A stretch of 64,000 nucleotides of DNA from Alternaria dauci (lineage: Eukaryota > Ascomycota > Dothideomycetes > Pleosporales > Pleosporaceae), in assembly GCF_042100115.1 (NCBI RefSeq), contig NC_091281.1, positions 434,001 through 498,000 of the forward strand, read 5' to 3'. How positions within the stretch are numbered: the stretch's first letter is position 1; every line of letters starts with the position of its first letter. Made by a program: the position numbers and the translations under genes. Under the pieces are notes generated by a model. It had not been told where the DNA came from and did not search any database. It was given only the letters and a program-made list of their open reading frames with translations. This document shows positions 23,701 to 34,617 of this stretch, in pieces.

Positions 23701-26160
23701 GTAATACCTTTTAGGTTAATAAATACCCTAGTAACGTTTTAGTTAGTTATTAATAACGCGCTCTATAAATACCTTAGGATCTTTATTATAGCGTATATTA
23801 ATAATATGTTGGTTTATACTAGTAGGACACTAGAAGAACATATAGAGTATATAAAGAAAGTGCTAAGGAAGCTTAAGGAATATAAGCTATACCTATAGCT
23901 AGGGAAGTGCGAATTCTATACAAAGGAAATAGAATACCTAGGCTTTATAATATCTATAGAGGGAGTAAAGATAAACCTAAAGAAGATAGCGGCTATACAG
24001 GAGTAGCTAACGCCTAAAATAGTTAAGGATGTGCAATCCTTTCTAGGGTTTACTAACTACTACTAGAAGTTTATTAAGGATTACTTAAAGATTACAACAC
24101 CCCTCTCTAAGATTATAAAGAAGGAAATTAGTTTTAAATAGAATAAGGAACATTAGGAAGCTTTTAATTAAATTAAGTAGATATTCCTTAAAGCACCTAT
24201 ACTAGAGATATATAACCTAAAATAAGAGACGTAAGTTAAGACTAACGCGTTAGATTATACACTTAGAGCTATATTATTATAGTAGTGCCTAGATAAGAAG
24301 TAGAGACTAGTGTTCTACTACTTAAGGAAGTTCTCTAGAGTAGAACTTAACTACGACGTTTATAATAAGGAGCTACTAGGAGTAGTTAATTCCTTTAAAT
24401 AGTAGGAAGTCTATTTACTAGGACTACTATACTAGATTAAGGTTTTTACTAATTACTAGAACTTAGTAGGTTTTATAATAATAAAGAAACTTAATTAATA
24501 ATAAGTCTAATAGGCTAAGATGCTAGCTTAGTTTAACTTTAAGATAACTTACTACGTAGGAATACTTAATAGAGCTATAGATACTCTAAGTAGGAGATCT
24601 GATTTACGTGAAGATAGTTATAAAGAACTATATAATACTATATTTAAGAAGATACCTAATAGTACCCTACGTTACAACTAGCTAGAACTAGCTAAGATAG
24701 CTAAGGTAGCTAAGTAGGTAGAAATACTTTAGTAGTAATAGTAGTAGAGAGTAGCTAGCTAGTAGTTTAAGCTAGATAAGAACAGCTCTAATAAACTATT
24801 ATAAGACGAGTAAGAGTACTAAGATATAATTTAAGGCGATTAAATATATATACCTCTATACATAAGAGCGAATCTTATTAAGGAACTATATAAGTCCCTA
24901 GAATATAGATATATATTACTAGAAGAGATAGTTAGACGTTTAGTAAAGGTGTTTATAATACTACGCTTATAAGTAAAGGTGTAGGACGTCCTAGGTAACT
25001 ATTTAGCTTATTACTAAAATAAGCCTAAGAGATATAAGCCTTATAGCCTATTATAACCTTTACTACTACTAATAAGACTATAGAGTAGCGTAATAATAGA
25101 CTTTATAGTGAAGCTCCTAAAATTATTAGAACTAGGATCCGGAAGATTATATAACACAATCCTAGTTATTATATACTAATATATAAAAGGAGTAAAGTTT
25201 ATACCTACTAAAGAAACTATTATAGTAGAAGAATACGCGTATAAGGTTAGTAAGGCACTAATATTAGAATATAGGATACCTAAAGAGTTTATTACTAATT
25301 ATAATAAACTATTTACTTCTAAGTATTAGAATACATTCCTAGTAAAGTTAGGTGTAAAGAAGAAGCTATTAACTAGCTTTTACCCTAAAATAGATAGCTA
25401 GACGGAATGAATAAACTAGATACTAGAATAGTATCTAAGGATATACGCTAATAAGCTATAAGATAACTAAGTTAAACTCTTACTAATAGTATAACTAGCC
25501 TATAATAGTACTAGGTCTGTAATAATAAAGTACTTACTATACTATATAAACTATAGATATAAGCTAGTTACTTATTAAGATCTAAAGTATATAGAAAGTG
25601 TTATAGTAGGGGTAGACAATAAAGCCCGCTTAATGTGAGAACTATATAAAGAATTAAGTAAGAATATTATTTATAGGAACTTTATAATAGCTAAAGCGGC
25701 TAATAAGTAAAGGATTAAGGGACTAACCTTTAAGAAGGGGGATAAAGTTTTCCTATTATAATAAAACTTAAAAACTAAGCAACTAAGTAAGAAACTAGAT
25801 AACCTCTAAGTAGGACTATTTAAGGTTCTAGAGGAAATAGGTAAAGTAAACTATAAACTCTAACTCCTACTAGGTATACGTATCTACCCTATCTTTTATA
25901 AGAAACTCCTAGAAAGAGTACCTCTAGATACTAAGCTAGCTACTAATATAGAGCTTAAAGACGACGAGTATAAGGTTAAGGAAATTAGGGACCTATAGAA
26001 AATTAGTTATTAGTAGAAATACTTAGTTAAGTAGTTAGGATAGCTAGAGAGCTAGAACACTTAGGAACTAAAGGAAAATTTAATAAACTATAAGTTATAG
26101 GTATATAAGTACTATTAGAGACACTTAGAGAAGGGAGGACTAGATCCTTAAGGGAAGAAA
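20749..26160 (+). pseudogene. G1 gag-pol-chromodomain reading frame, RIP-inactivated
   Basis: Everything lies in one frame (all codon starts are 1 modulo 3), so the parent element had a single fused gag-pol. The ATG is at 20,749. A retrotransposon gag domain lies at about 21,170-21,440. A CCHC zinc knuckle at 21,646-21,687 keeps C-x2-C-x4-H, but its last Cys codon reads Tyr. The protease L-I-D-S-G-A box is at 22,726-22,743. RT starts at about 23,455 with P-I-L-F-V-K-K-P-N, and its Y-I-D-D box at 23,794 reads Y-I-N-N. RNase H starts near 24,241 (T-N-A-L-D-Y, where TDAS-D-Y is usual). Integrase includes an I-D-F-I segment at 25,096. A chromodomain-like segment occupies about 25,960-26,100 (Y-K-V-K-E-I at the start, K-Y-L-V-K in the middle). 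In-frame TAA/TAG codons are numerous, so it cannot encode a functional protein. Confidence 0.85.
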
Positions 26161-26798
26161 AGAAGTTAGAAAAAGGATTAAAAGAAGTATTAGCCTATAA
26201 CTAGCCTAAGTTAGTTAATAGTCTAGGTAGTAATAGTTTAATAGCTAAGAAGTCTATACTAGGGGTAGAGCTCCCCTTAGCTTACTCTTTTGTACGATCC
26301 TAAACTATAAGAATTACTAAATTATAATAAGTATATACCTACTCTTATTTACGCACCTTAAGGAGCTCTAACTTTTACTAAGATAACTAAGCCTCTAAGT
26401 AAGCTACTACTAGCTCCTTCTCTTTATACTCTTCTTATACCTTCTTCTACTTATCCTCTAAGATAAATAAACTATACTTAGCTCTATTAGAAATATAACT
26501 AGTATAGTAACTAGAAGTTATCTCTATAAAGTAGTAAAGCTTTTTATTTTTATAATATTTATACTAAAAATCTATCTCTAGACCTTCCTACTTAATACGT
26601 ATAGCGTAAGTACGCTTTTACTTAGTAGAAGACTAAACTTAGGGACTATAGGACTTCTAAACTTTAGGCATAGTTAGGGACGCTAAAGGAAGGAAGAGGC
26701 GGCTATAAGAGCCTAAGGCCTACTAACCTTATATGTAACTAACGCTACGAAACACAGCGCGGGAAAATAATAATCTAGAGTATTAAGATAATACGCCT

Positions 26799-26809
26799 AA
26801 GAGGGGGGG
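26799..26809 (+). other. G1 polypurine tract
   Basis: The run AAGAGGGGGGG lies three bases upstream of the 3' LTR, in the expected place for plus-strand primer formation. Confidence 0.75.
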
Positions 26810-26812
26810 TAA

Positions 26813-27289
26813 TATTATAAGGTAATAAGGAATTACTTCCCTTTTATATAGGTTATAGGAAGGAAGACTATTAGGCGGACATAATAGACGAAAGTAGATC
26901 TAGGGTAGGGCCTAGATTACGTAAAAGGAATAGTATCCCGCTAAGACCTAGCCTCTAGGAGGCTAGTAAGGATTAGGAGGCTACAGCCCTCCTAGGCCTC
27001 CCTCTTAGAAGGGAGGGTAAGGAGGACAGGACCTAAGGTAATAGGTATAAGAATATATTAGATCTTATTATTACACTTATTATAGTTAACTTAAATAGTT
27101 TATCTCTTATATAGATTATTAACTAGTTATTCTATTATTTATAGAATTAGTATCGTTATACTCTTAGTTAATAATAATAACTCTTTTCTATCTAATTATT
27201 CTATACGCTACTTTACAGACTATCGCCTAAACCTATCTCGCCTTAGAAAGGACTAAGCTTAGAGAAGTATAGTAAACCCCTATATAATA
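26813..27289 (+). repeat. G1 copy 1 3' LTR
   Basis: The 477-bp partner of 20,130-20,606 ends TATATAATA, where the 5' copy has TATATAACA. The first dinucleotide is TA where the 5' copy has TG. Both differences fit RIP at the termini. Confidence 0.9.
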
Positions 27290-27294
27290 AAGAG
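27290..27294. repeat. Target site duplication AAGAG, right
   Basis: It is identical to 20,125-20,129 and follows the 3' LTR directly. Confidence 0.85.
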
Positions 27295-27785
27295 ATAGCT
27301 ATATAACTAAGTAATTAATATTATAAGAGTACTTAAAGACTAGTATTCTAGGTATAAAAAGAGGGAGTTTAAAGAGATACTATTAGGATAAGAGAATAAG
27401 GTATAAGCTAAACTACTATTAATATTCCTCTAACTAAAGCTAATTATTAAGTAGTAGTAGTAGCTATACTATAGGTAGCTAGTTAGTTATTCTTAGGAAG
27501 GGGTAGTAGTAGTAGTAGAGGTAGTAGTAGTTATAAAGGGTAGCTATAAAGGTTATAAAGGGTAGAAATAGTAGAGGATAGTATATATATTAGAAGGTTA
27601 CGTCTTATAGTCTCTAGTTTATATATAATACTATTATATATCTTTAGTATCTAGTATTTATAATATACTATATATATACTAGTAGTACTAAATATAAGTA
27701 TAAGCCTAGAGTTACCTAGTTAACACTTTATCTTAAAAAAAGTCTCTAAATATACTATAATAATAAAAAAAGTCTATAAAGGCTA
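27290..27785 (-). repeat. Repeat X, copy 2, part 2
   Basis: This is the reverse complement of about 1,406-1,830 of X copy 1, including the GTA/TAC microsatellite-like patch at about 27,508-27,535. It continues the copy interrupted by G1 copy 1. Confidence 0.7.
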
Positions 27786-27786
27786 A

Positions 27787-27888
27787 AATTAACTTTTATA
27801 ACTAATAAGTAGAGAGATAGCTACTTTTTACTTTTTTGAAGTTTTATTTTATTAATACCCCCCACTTATAGAAAATAAAAAATTATAA
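27787..27888 (+). repeat. Repeat X 3'-tail fragment
   Basis: About 100 bp match the last part of X copy 1 (the block ending in the A-rich tail near 2,778) and the corresponding end of X copy 3. It is joined to the end of inverted X copy 2 on the left and to a G1 LTR fragment on the right. Confidence 0.65.
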
Positions 27889-27959
27889 ACTATTACCTAA
27901 ACCTATCTTACTTTAGTATAGACTAAGATTAGAGAAGTATAGCTTAACCTTATATAATA
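27889..27959 (+). repeat. G1 LTR 3'-end fragment
   Basis: The last ~70 bp of the G1 LTR, ending TATATAATA, are followed directly by X copy 3. This is a remnant of a third, otherwise deleted G1 insertion. Confidence 0.7.
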
Positions 27960-27960
27960 A

Positions 27961-29145
27961 TTATATACCTACTAAAGATAAGATATAACTTTCTAACTTA
28001 TATACTATCCTCTACTACTATTTCTACTCTTTATAGCTACTTTTACCCTTACTCCTAACCTTACTATATCTATATTACTACTAACTATAACCCCTTTTTA
28101 CTACTTTTATATTTATAGTTATAGCCTTATTTAAATATAGCTATCTATAATACTATTACTACTAGATAATTAACTTTAGCTAGAGGGATACTAGTAGTAT
28201 AGTTATCTATACCTTATTTTACTCTCCTTATAGTATAGATTTAAACTCCCTCTTTATAATACTTAGATCCTTCTCCTTAACTACTTTATTAATATCTAGG
28301 ATTTATTAGTATAGCTACTCCTTAGTCTCTTTACTAATACCTAAAGCTACTATAGCTAAGTAGCTATACCTAATAAGCTTAATAAGGTAATATATATTAG
28401 TATATATAATAAATATTAACTTAAACCCCTTCCTCCTTAGTATTATTATTATAGTCTCTTCTACCCTCTCCTCTATTATAATATAGCTAACCCTAGTCTC
28501 TCTTATAAGGTCCTTATTAGGTTTAGTGTAGTAAAAATACTAAAGGACCTTAGGTTTATACTCCTCTTACTCTTAGAAGACTTTTAGGGGTAGTTTACTA
28601 ATATTTATAATACTTAGATCTTTTATATTATTAAATAGTATAAGTAGGACCTCCTCTATAAAGGTATAATTACTCTTTTAGTATAATATATTAAGGATTA
28701 TAGTATTTATATATCGTATATAATAATTATATATAGTATTAAAGCTTATAAGTTAGTATTAGTATAAAGGTTAGAAGTAGTTAGGTTTTTATATAACCTC
28801 CTCTTAGTTATAGTAAATATACTATATCCTCTCTCCTTTTTATAATATATTATAATTATATTATTAGCTAATAGCTAGTAATCCTTATTAGACCTCTAGT
28901 AAGGTTTCTAATACGTATCTTTTTTTTTATTACCTTTAGTAAATTTATTTAACTTTTATTTTTATATATAGATATTAGAGCTTTACCTTTATAAAATACT
29001 AATTAGTCCTATATCTAAACTATATTATTACTTTACCTTTTTTATTAACTTTTATAACTAATAAGTAGAGGGATAGCTACTTTTTATTTTTTTTTAAGTT
29101 ATATTTTAATAATACCCCTATACTTATAGAAAATAAGAAAAATTA
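27961..29145 (+). repeat. Repeat X, copy 3 (5'-truncated)
   Basis: It is colinear with X copy 1 from about 1,571 to 2,778 and nearly the same length over that span. RIP erosion is heavy. The 5' end is defined by the G1 LTR fragment, so the truncation probably marks a G1 insertion point. Confidence 0.7.
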
Positions 29146-29446
29146 TACATTTTATATATATATATATATCCTATAGTTAGTAGTCTATATTATAATATAC
29201 TAGACTTAAAGAGAATTTAATAATACTATTAAAAAGATATATTAGATTTTCTAGTATCTTTTTTTAACCCCTAGTTTTACTACCTTTTACTAGTACTAGA
29301 GTATTTACGAAGCTAATACCTTAGCTTACTAAACTATAGAGCTAGCTTTTCTCTTTCTTAAACTTTAAAAATCTTCTTTCTAGCTACTCTAGTTCTAGAG
29401 ATATAAAGCGTTAAGAAGGGTAACTCTTAAAATTACTCTTTTTTTA
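29146..29446. other. AT-rich edge of the RIP compartment
   Basis: A short (TA)n run at about 29,153-29,168 is followed by AT-rich sequence still lacking CpA/TpG. The composition changes abruptly at about 29,447, where the first ordinary sequence begins. No gene is visible. Confidence 0.7.
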
Positions 29447-31058
29447 TGTCACCCCTCTATACGTTAGTGTCGGTCTGGAAACCTGAATCGCTAGATTAGG
29501 ACTGCGGTCAGAACATACCTCCAGGATCAAAGAGCTAGGACCCTCGGGACCTGATGATCTCCCAAGATAGCGGGCGTGTCACGAAATCTCGACCAATGCT
29601 CTCAACGATCACACACGTGAAATCTGAATTCATGGTTCGCATACTCTCTAGCATGCGAGCCCTGGGCACCGGTGCCTGACTCCGAAGACAGGTCGTGCGG
29701 ATCTTCGAAGCTGTCTAGAGTGTTTCCAGATTCCCTGGGAAAAGCCCGGTCGAGGCTCCATCCTTGTGGCTACCAGATATTTGATCCGTGGTGCAGCATC
29801 TCGATCTGGTAGTATACTGAGCAGGGCTCTCGTACGACGTGTGATGCTTTGAGCTCAGACAAAGCTTGGTCTATGTCTACTCGTACAATGCGCGGTCCCC
29901 ACAAGGATACTGTGAGGGGAATGTCAAAACTCGCTTTTGACTCTACCCATACCAAGCTGTGCCTTGTGTGGTGTTTGTGTGCCTGGACACGTAGACTTAA
30001 GCATTTCTCAAGCAATTAGCCGAAGTCTGGTACGCATCGACAAAGTACTGTCACAGGATGATTGGACGACAGTCATCCGCGAAACTGCGGAGAGGCCTGT
30101 GTCGGGCGCAAGGAGATCGCGATTGATATGCAACAACAGACGTGCCCCATTAAGTCAAGATGCAAGCTGCTGGTGATATCGGTGATGCTGCAGAGCGATC
30201 GAACACATTACCAACAAATTGATCGCCGATTACCACAATATTGCGGTATGTCCTGCAGAGTGACCTGAACACATATGAGCCAATCCCAGTGATCTCATCA
30301 AGGTCCTGGGTAAAGAGACGCGTATGCTGCAATTTGGCGGATGCATGTCGTGCGAATAGGAATAATAAGCATACCTGACTTGTGAGCTAGCACGCCAGAG
30401 TGTGATATCTGGCGTAATGGGTGACTAGGCGAGATTGTGCGGAGCAACTGATGAGCATGCGATGACAGGATAGGTCAAAAACGCAAGTCTGCAGAGCAAT
30501 GCGAGGAAGTTGTTTTGGCCCTGGATTGTGGCCAAAGTCACGCCATACAAGGGAAAACCTGAACGCTACCCCCGTGGTCACCTAGGTAGAGTATGGCCAT
30601 ATAACGAAAGATGAATTGCTCTCTGCAATCGCCTGGTAAGGTGCTCGTTCTTTCCCTTGTATGGCGTGGGGTATCCGATTAACGAAGAAGCCTCAGATCG
30701 ACCTATGCTTTGTTCATTGGTGCTCTGAACAATTTTGGATTTGCGAGTCTCGTTAAAAGTATATGTGTCGTGATCCCGAACTGTGCGTGCGAGGCATGTT
30801 ATAGCGAGAGACGATACGTGTGCGCATCCGCCTGGTTAGGATGAAATACGGGAACAGTGTGCATTGGCTCTGTCGACAAGGGTGAGTGGATATGAGATGG
30901 GAGAGATGGCGCGCATCGCATGTGGGACGGCTCGGGGCTAGTCTTGATCAGGCAAGGTGAGAAGCAAGACCCCTGCCACTTGTCAGAAAAAGTTCAGGAA
31001 GTCGCGAACTTTTGCGATCTCGAGCTCGACGATTGCGACACACCAAGCACAACTCACA
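29447..31058. other. Gene-free stretch between RIP tract and PUF6-like gene
   Basis: Composition is normal, but I see no supported gene: open frames are short, on both strands and mutually overlapping. It contains a perfect 17-bp inverted repeat at 30,540-30,556 and 30,651-30,667. The last few hundred bases probably hold the PUF6-like promoter and 5' UTR. Confidence 0.5.
30540..30667. repeat. Perfect 17-bp inverted repeat with 94-bp spacer
   Basis: ACGCCATACAAGGGAAA at 30,540-30,556 is the exact reverse complement of 30,651-30,667. The match does not extend further in either direction. It could be the ends of a tiny decayed MITE-like element or a chance or regulatory palindrome. Confidence 0.6.
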
Positions 31059-33315
31059 ATGGCCGGAATCAAACGCAAATCCACGGGCGCAGGTGCGCCT
31101 GAAGTCAAGGCCAAGAGCAAAAAGGTCAAGGTCGACAAGCCCTCGACGAAGCGCGAGACCAAGCACGACGTCAAGCCGCCCAAGAAGGCAAAGAAGGCCA
31201 AGGAAGAGAGCTCCGACATCGAGGAGTCGGATACCAGCGAGCAGGACAATGGATTCTACGGCTTTTCCGCGGCTGATGGCGCCGATGTCGACATGAGCGA
31301 CGCCGAAAGCAGCGACGAGTCAGCAAAGCCGAACGGCAAGACACAGAAGGAGCCCTCGAAGAAGCCCACAAGCGACGCGGCAGAGTCCAAGCTGGCCGGC
31401 CTCAACTGTAAAGCACATCAGTATGCGTACTTTGTGGTTTCTTGCTAACTTTCCTCTTAGCGACCAACTCTCGAGAAGCGCATGCGAAACAGAAAGCTCT
31501 CGCTAGAGAGCGGAAAGCCGCCAAGCCCAACGCCGACATCATCGAACGATCCAAGAAGCTGTGGGAGAAACTGAGGCTCAAGTCGCACGTCGACAAGGAG
31601 GAGAGAAAGGGCCTCGTCAAGGAGCTGTTCGAAATCATCACCGGCAGGGTCAAGGACTTCGTCTTCAAGCATGACTCTGTGCGTGTTATCCAGACGGCCA
31701 TCAAATACTCGACAATGGAGCAGAGGCGCATGATTGCGAGGGAACTAAAGGGAGAGTTCAAGGTCTTGGCCGAGGGCAAGTACTCCAAGTTCTTGATTGC
31801 CAAGTTGGTGGAGAAGGGGTAAGCACAACCATCATACACGACTGCATCACGCCTCTAACCGGCTTTAGTGACCCTGAAATCCGCGACCTTGTCATCACCG
31901 AGTTCTACAGCCACGTCAAGCGCATGATCAACCACCCCGAAGCCGCCTGGATAGTAGACGACATTTACAGAGCCGTAGCCACGCCAGAGCAGAAGAACCG
32001 TCTGCTTCGGGAATGGTACGGGCCCGAGTTTTCAATCAAAGGTCTCTCTCCCGAGGGTACCGACAGCGCAGAGCTATCGGTCATCCTCAAAGATTCCCCA
32101 GACAAGAGGAAGCCCATCATGGGCTACCTGGAAAACCAGATCAACTCACTCATCCAGAAGAAGCTCACTGGCTTCACCATGCTGCACGATGCTATGTTGC
32201 AATACTTCCTAGTTTGCGAGCCCGGCACTGAGCAAGCGAACGACTTCCTTGAACACCTCAAGCCGGACCCCACAACCAAAGAGGGTGAAGAGGCCGATAA
32301 CGTGGATCTCTTGAAGAACCTCGCTTTCACCAAATCAGGATCGCGGCTGATGTCGCTTTGCTTCGCATACGGAACTGCCAAAGACCGCAAGCTCTTCCTG
32401 CGACCGTACAAAGACACAGTAGAGACAATGGCCTTCGATCAGCACGCTCATCATGTTCTTCTTGCTGCCATGGCAGTCACTGACGATACCAAGCTTTCGG
32501 CCAAATCCATCTTCGGCGAGCTTCTACCGAACAACGACGCCCTCCCCGAAAAGGTGTTGAACCTGGTCAATGATTCTCGCGCACGGACAGTCTTGCTGTA
32601 TCCATTCGCTGCGGACGCGAAGTGGCTGTTAGACGACAACACGCGCGAGCGACTGAATGAGTTGTACGCCATCCGCCAGAATACATCAAAGAAGGACCCA
32701 AACATCCGTTTACAAGAGATTGCAAAGAACATCGAGCCACAGCTACTGACTGCGGTCACTGCTCGCGCTGCTGACTTTGCATCGTTCACATTCGGCTTGC
32801 AGTTTATGGGCGAGGTTCTCGTTGGAGCCCCAGAGGTGGAACCAGCAAAGCGTAAAGAGGCCTTGACAGAGGTCGCTCGCCTCTCCCAGTCGATATTGGA
32901 CTCCGCTCTTCCTGCCTCCGCAGGCGACAACAAGGCTACCAGCCACGGCAAGAACATGCTGAAGATGTTGGTACAAGGCGGCAAATTCGACCCTGTCACT
33001 AAAAAAGTCATCCCTGTAGAACCTGCTCTTGGTTTTGCAGACTTGCTCTGGCCTCAGATCAAGACCAACATTGTGGATTGGGCGACTGGCCCGGGATCTT
33101 TCGTGGTGGTTGCCCTGACCGAAGCCGAGGGCTTTGCAAAGAAGGACGAAGTAATAAAGGCGCTAAAGAAGGAGAAGAAGGCACTCGAGGCGGCTGCCAA
33201 TCCTACAGGCGCACAAAATGGGGAATCAAAGGGCAAGAAGCAGAAAAAGAGTGATAAATCGGAAAGCGCTCCTAGAGGGAACGCGGGCGCAAAGATTTTG
33301 CTTGAAAAATTGTAG
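31059..33315 (+). CDS. PUF6: PUF6-like Pumilio-repeat protein with CPL domain
   Basis: Exons are 31,059-31,407, 31,461-31,818 and 31,869-33,315, giving 717 aa. Both introns (53 and 50 nt) have GTAAG/TTAG-type borders and keep frame. The N-terminal ~115 residues are Lys/Ser/Glu-rich and disordered with nuclear-signal-like basic runs. A Puf-repeat array follows (helical segments such as V-F-K-H-D-S-V-R-V-I-Q-T and K-Y-S-K-F-L-I-A-K-L). The C-terminal third fits the CPL domain of the Puf6/PUM3 group, and the end is a Lys-rich tail. In yeast Puf6 is a nucleolar and nuclear RNA-binding protein acting in 60S ribosome biogenesis and in repression of ASH1 mRNA. That role is inferred for this orthologue. 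The ATG at 31,059 follows a CACA-rich leader and gives the expected M-A-G start. It is the first gene next to the RIP compartment. Confidence 0.88.
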
Positions 33316-33912
33316 AATAGCGCATTTACTATCCGAACGTGTATGATGATACCCATGCCAGGCTTCCTCTATGCATCTTCTGTTGCAGACGTGCCACATT
33401 CTCACTGAAGACCACAGGCCGCATCGGCGACATGGCCTTGTAGATTTTCCGTTCTCTGGACACCCGAGGAGACGAAGGTGGAGTCATATACTACGTTTTG
33501 GCGTATGCTTCGTACAAGTCAAGAGATACTACGGGATAACAGGCGCAGCTATCACTATCAAGTTCTGCATTGCAGCGGGTTGAAATCGCTAGTGGAGGTC
33601 TGCTGGTAGATCACGGGGTGGAGACGGTAAGGCCATGCTGCAGAGCCAAGTATCCCAACAAGGAGCAGGTAAGCACCCTCGCGAACATGCGCCTTTCGCT
33701 CTTACCACAAATGCCAACCACGCCACTTGATGTATGCACTCACCACGTTACATCGTTTCACTCATCCATTGGCTGCTTACGTAAATAATTTTCGGCCATT
33801 GTGGGTGTGTTCTCATCATTGCTGCACAAAAGTAAAACTCGTGCATTCAAAATACACGTACAGCTCGCAGTGTTTACAGCGTGCACCTGACCTCGGTCGC
33901 TCGCACAACACA
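33316..33912. other. Intergenic: PUF6 3' end and promoter of the DUF3605 gene
   Basis: No coding frame is supported. An open frame runs upstream of the next gene in its frame, but its composition is not protein-like and it lacks similarity to the family. Confidence 0.5.
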
Positions 33913-34617
33913 ATGTCGCGAGACGTTGTCATTGACGCAGCGTCACTTCCGTCCGTCTTCCAAGCTCAATGGCGATCCAACCCAGACCCGACGGCACTTC
34001 CCTTCCCGCGTGAGAACCCACCTTTCCCGCTCACAGCCATCGACTGGCATCAACTGTCCCTCAGAGATGCAGACTTCACGCCGCATTCGTGGTCAAACCT
34101 ACATTATCTCATCTCCACAAACCAGCTTGAAGAGCTGAAACGCTGGCCAAGCTCACTGAAAGCCTATCTGGCTTGGACGGCGCATGTAAAGGAAAAGTAT
34201 GGCAGCGTCATGACATATCTTCTCGATCAGCGCCTGTTTTGGAACCCAATCGAAGACGAGACGGGAGCGCTGCGATTCGACGTACGCAATCCCACACCTT
34301 TTGCGGATGCAGAGGACTACAAGATCCTAAGGAACGACTGGACTTACTCGTTCGAGCCTGGTATCCGGCACATTGTGGTTTGGCTCAAGCAGCGATTGCC
34401 GGTGGATGCCGGGGGCGCACTGAATGATGTGGGCAGGGATATGGTCAAGGACTTTGTGAACAAGGAGTTTAGGACAAAGGCGGGGGAGCAGGAAGAGGGA
34501 AGCAAGGTCATATGGTTCAAGAACACGACAAACTTGCAGAGCGTGAGGAGTCTGGAGCATGTGCACGTATTGGTGCGTGACGTGGAGGAAGAGATCCTGA
34601 GCCAGTGGATAGTCTAG
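33913..34617 (+). CDS. DUF3605 family protein (GIG1-like)
   Basis: A single exon of 234 aa. The sequence resembles the fungal DUF3605 family, whose named member is the N-acetylglucosamine-induced protein Gig1 of Candida. Features are an early W-x-x-L-x-x-x-I/V region, the motif L-x-R-W-P-S-S/T-L-K-A-Y-x-x-W, then W-N-P, then a conserved D-Y-K-I-L-x-N-D-W-x-Y-x-x-x-x-x-I-x-H block, and a C-terminal half with W-F-K-N and H-V-H-V-L. The molecular function of the family is not established, so it should be read as a cytosolic protein of unknown activity. The frame is open upstream to 33,727, but I chose the ATG at 33,913 because it follows a CACAACACA leader and is where family-like sequence starts. 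Confidence 0.75.
   Translation: MSRDVVIDAASLPSVFQAQWRSNPDPTALPFPRENPPFPLTAIDWHQLSLRDADFTPHSWSNLHYLISTNQLEELKRWPSSLKAYLAWTAHVKEKYGSVMTYLLDQRLFWNPIEDETGALRFDVRNPTPFADAEDYKILRNDWTYSFEPGIRHIVVWLKQRLPVDAGGALNDVGRDMVKDFVNKEFRTKAGEQEEGSKVIWFKNTTNLQSVRSLEHVHVLVRDVEEEILSQWIV

Larger units (their letters stand above)
20130..27289 (+). mobile_element. G1 copy 1: complete 7,160-bp Ty3/Gypsy chromovirus-type LTR retrotransposon
   Basis: All structural parts are visible: 477-bp LTRs at 20,130-20,606 and 26,813-27,289, a 5-bp target duplication AAGAG at 20,125-20,129 and 27,290-27,294, and a polypurine tract at 26,799-26,809. One forward frame encodes gag, protease, RT, RNase H, integrase and chromodomain in that order. 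RIP has introduced many stops, but CpA, TpG and CpG remain more common here than in the flanks, so this is probably the most recent insertion in the nest. It interrupts repeat X copy 2. A primer-binding site was not identified after the 5' LTR. Confidence 0.9.
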
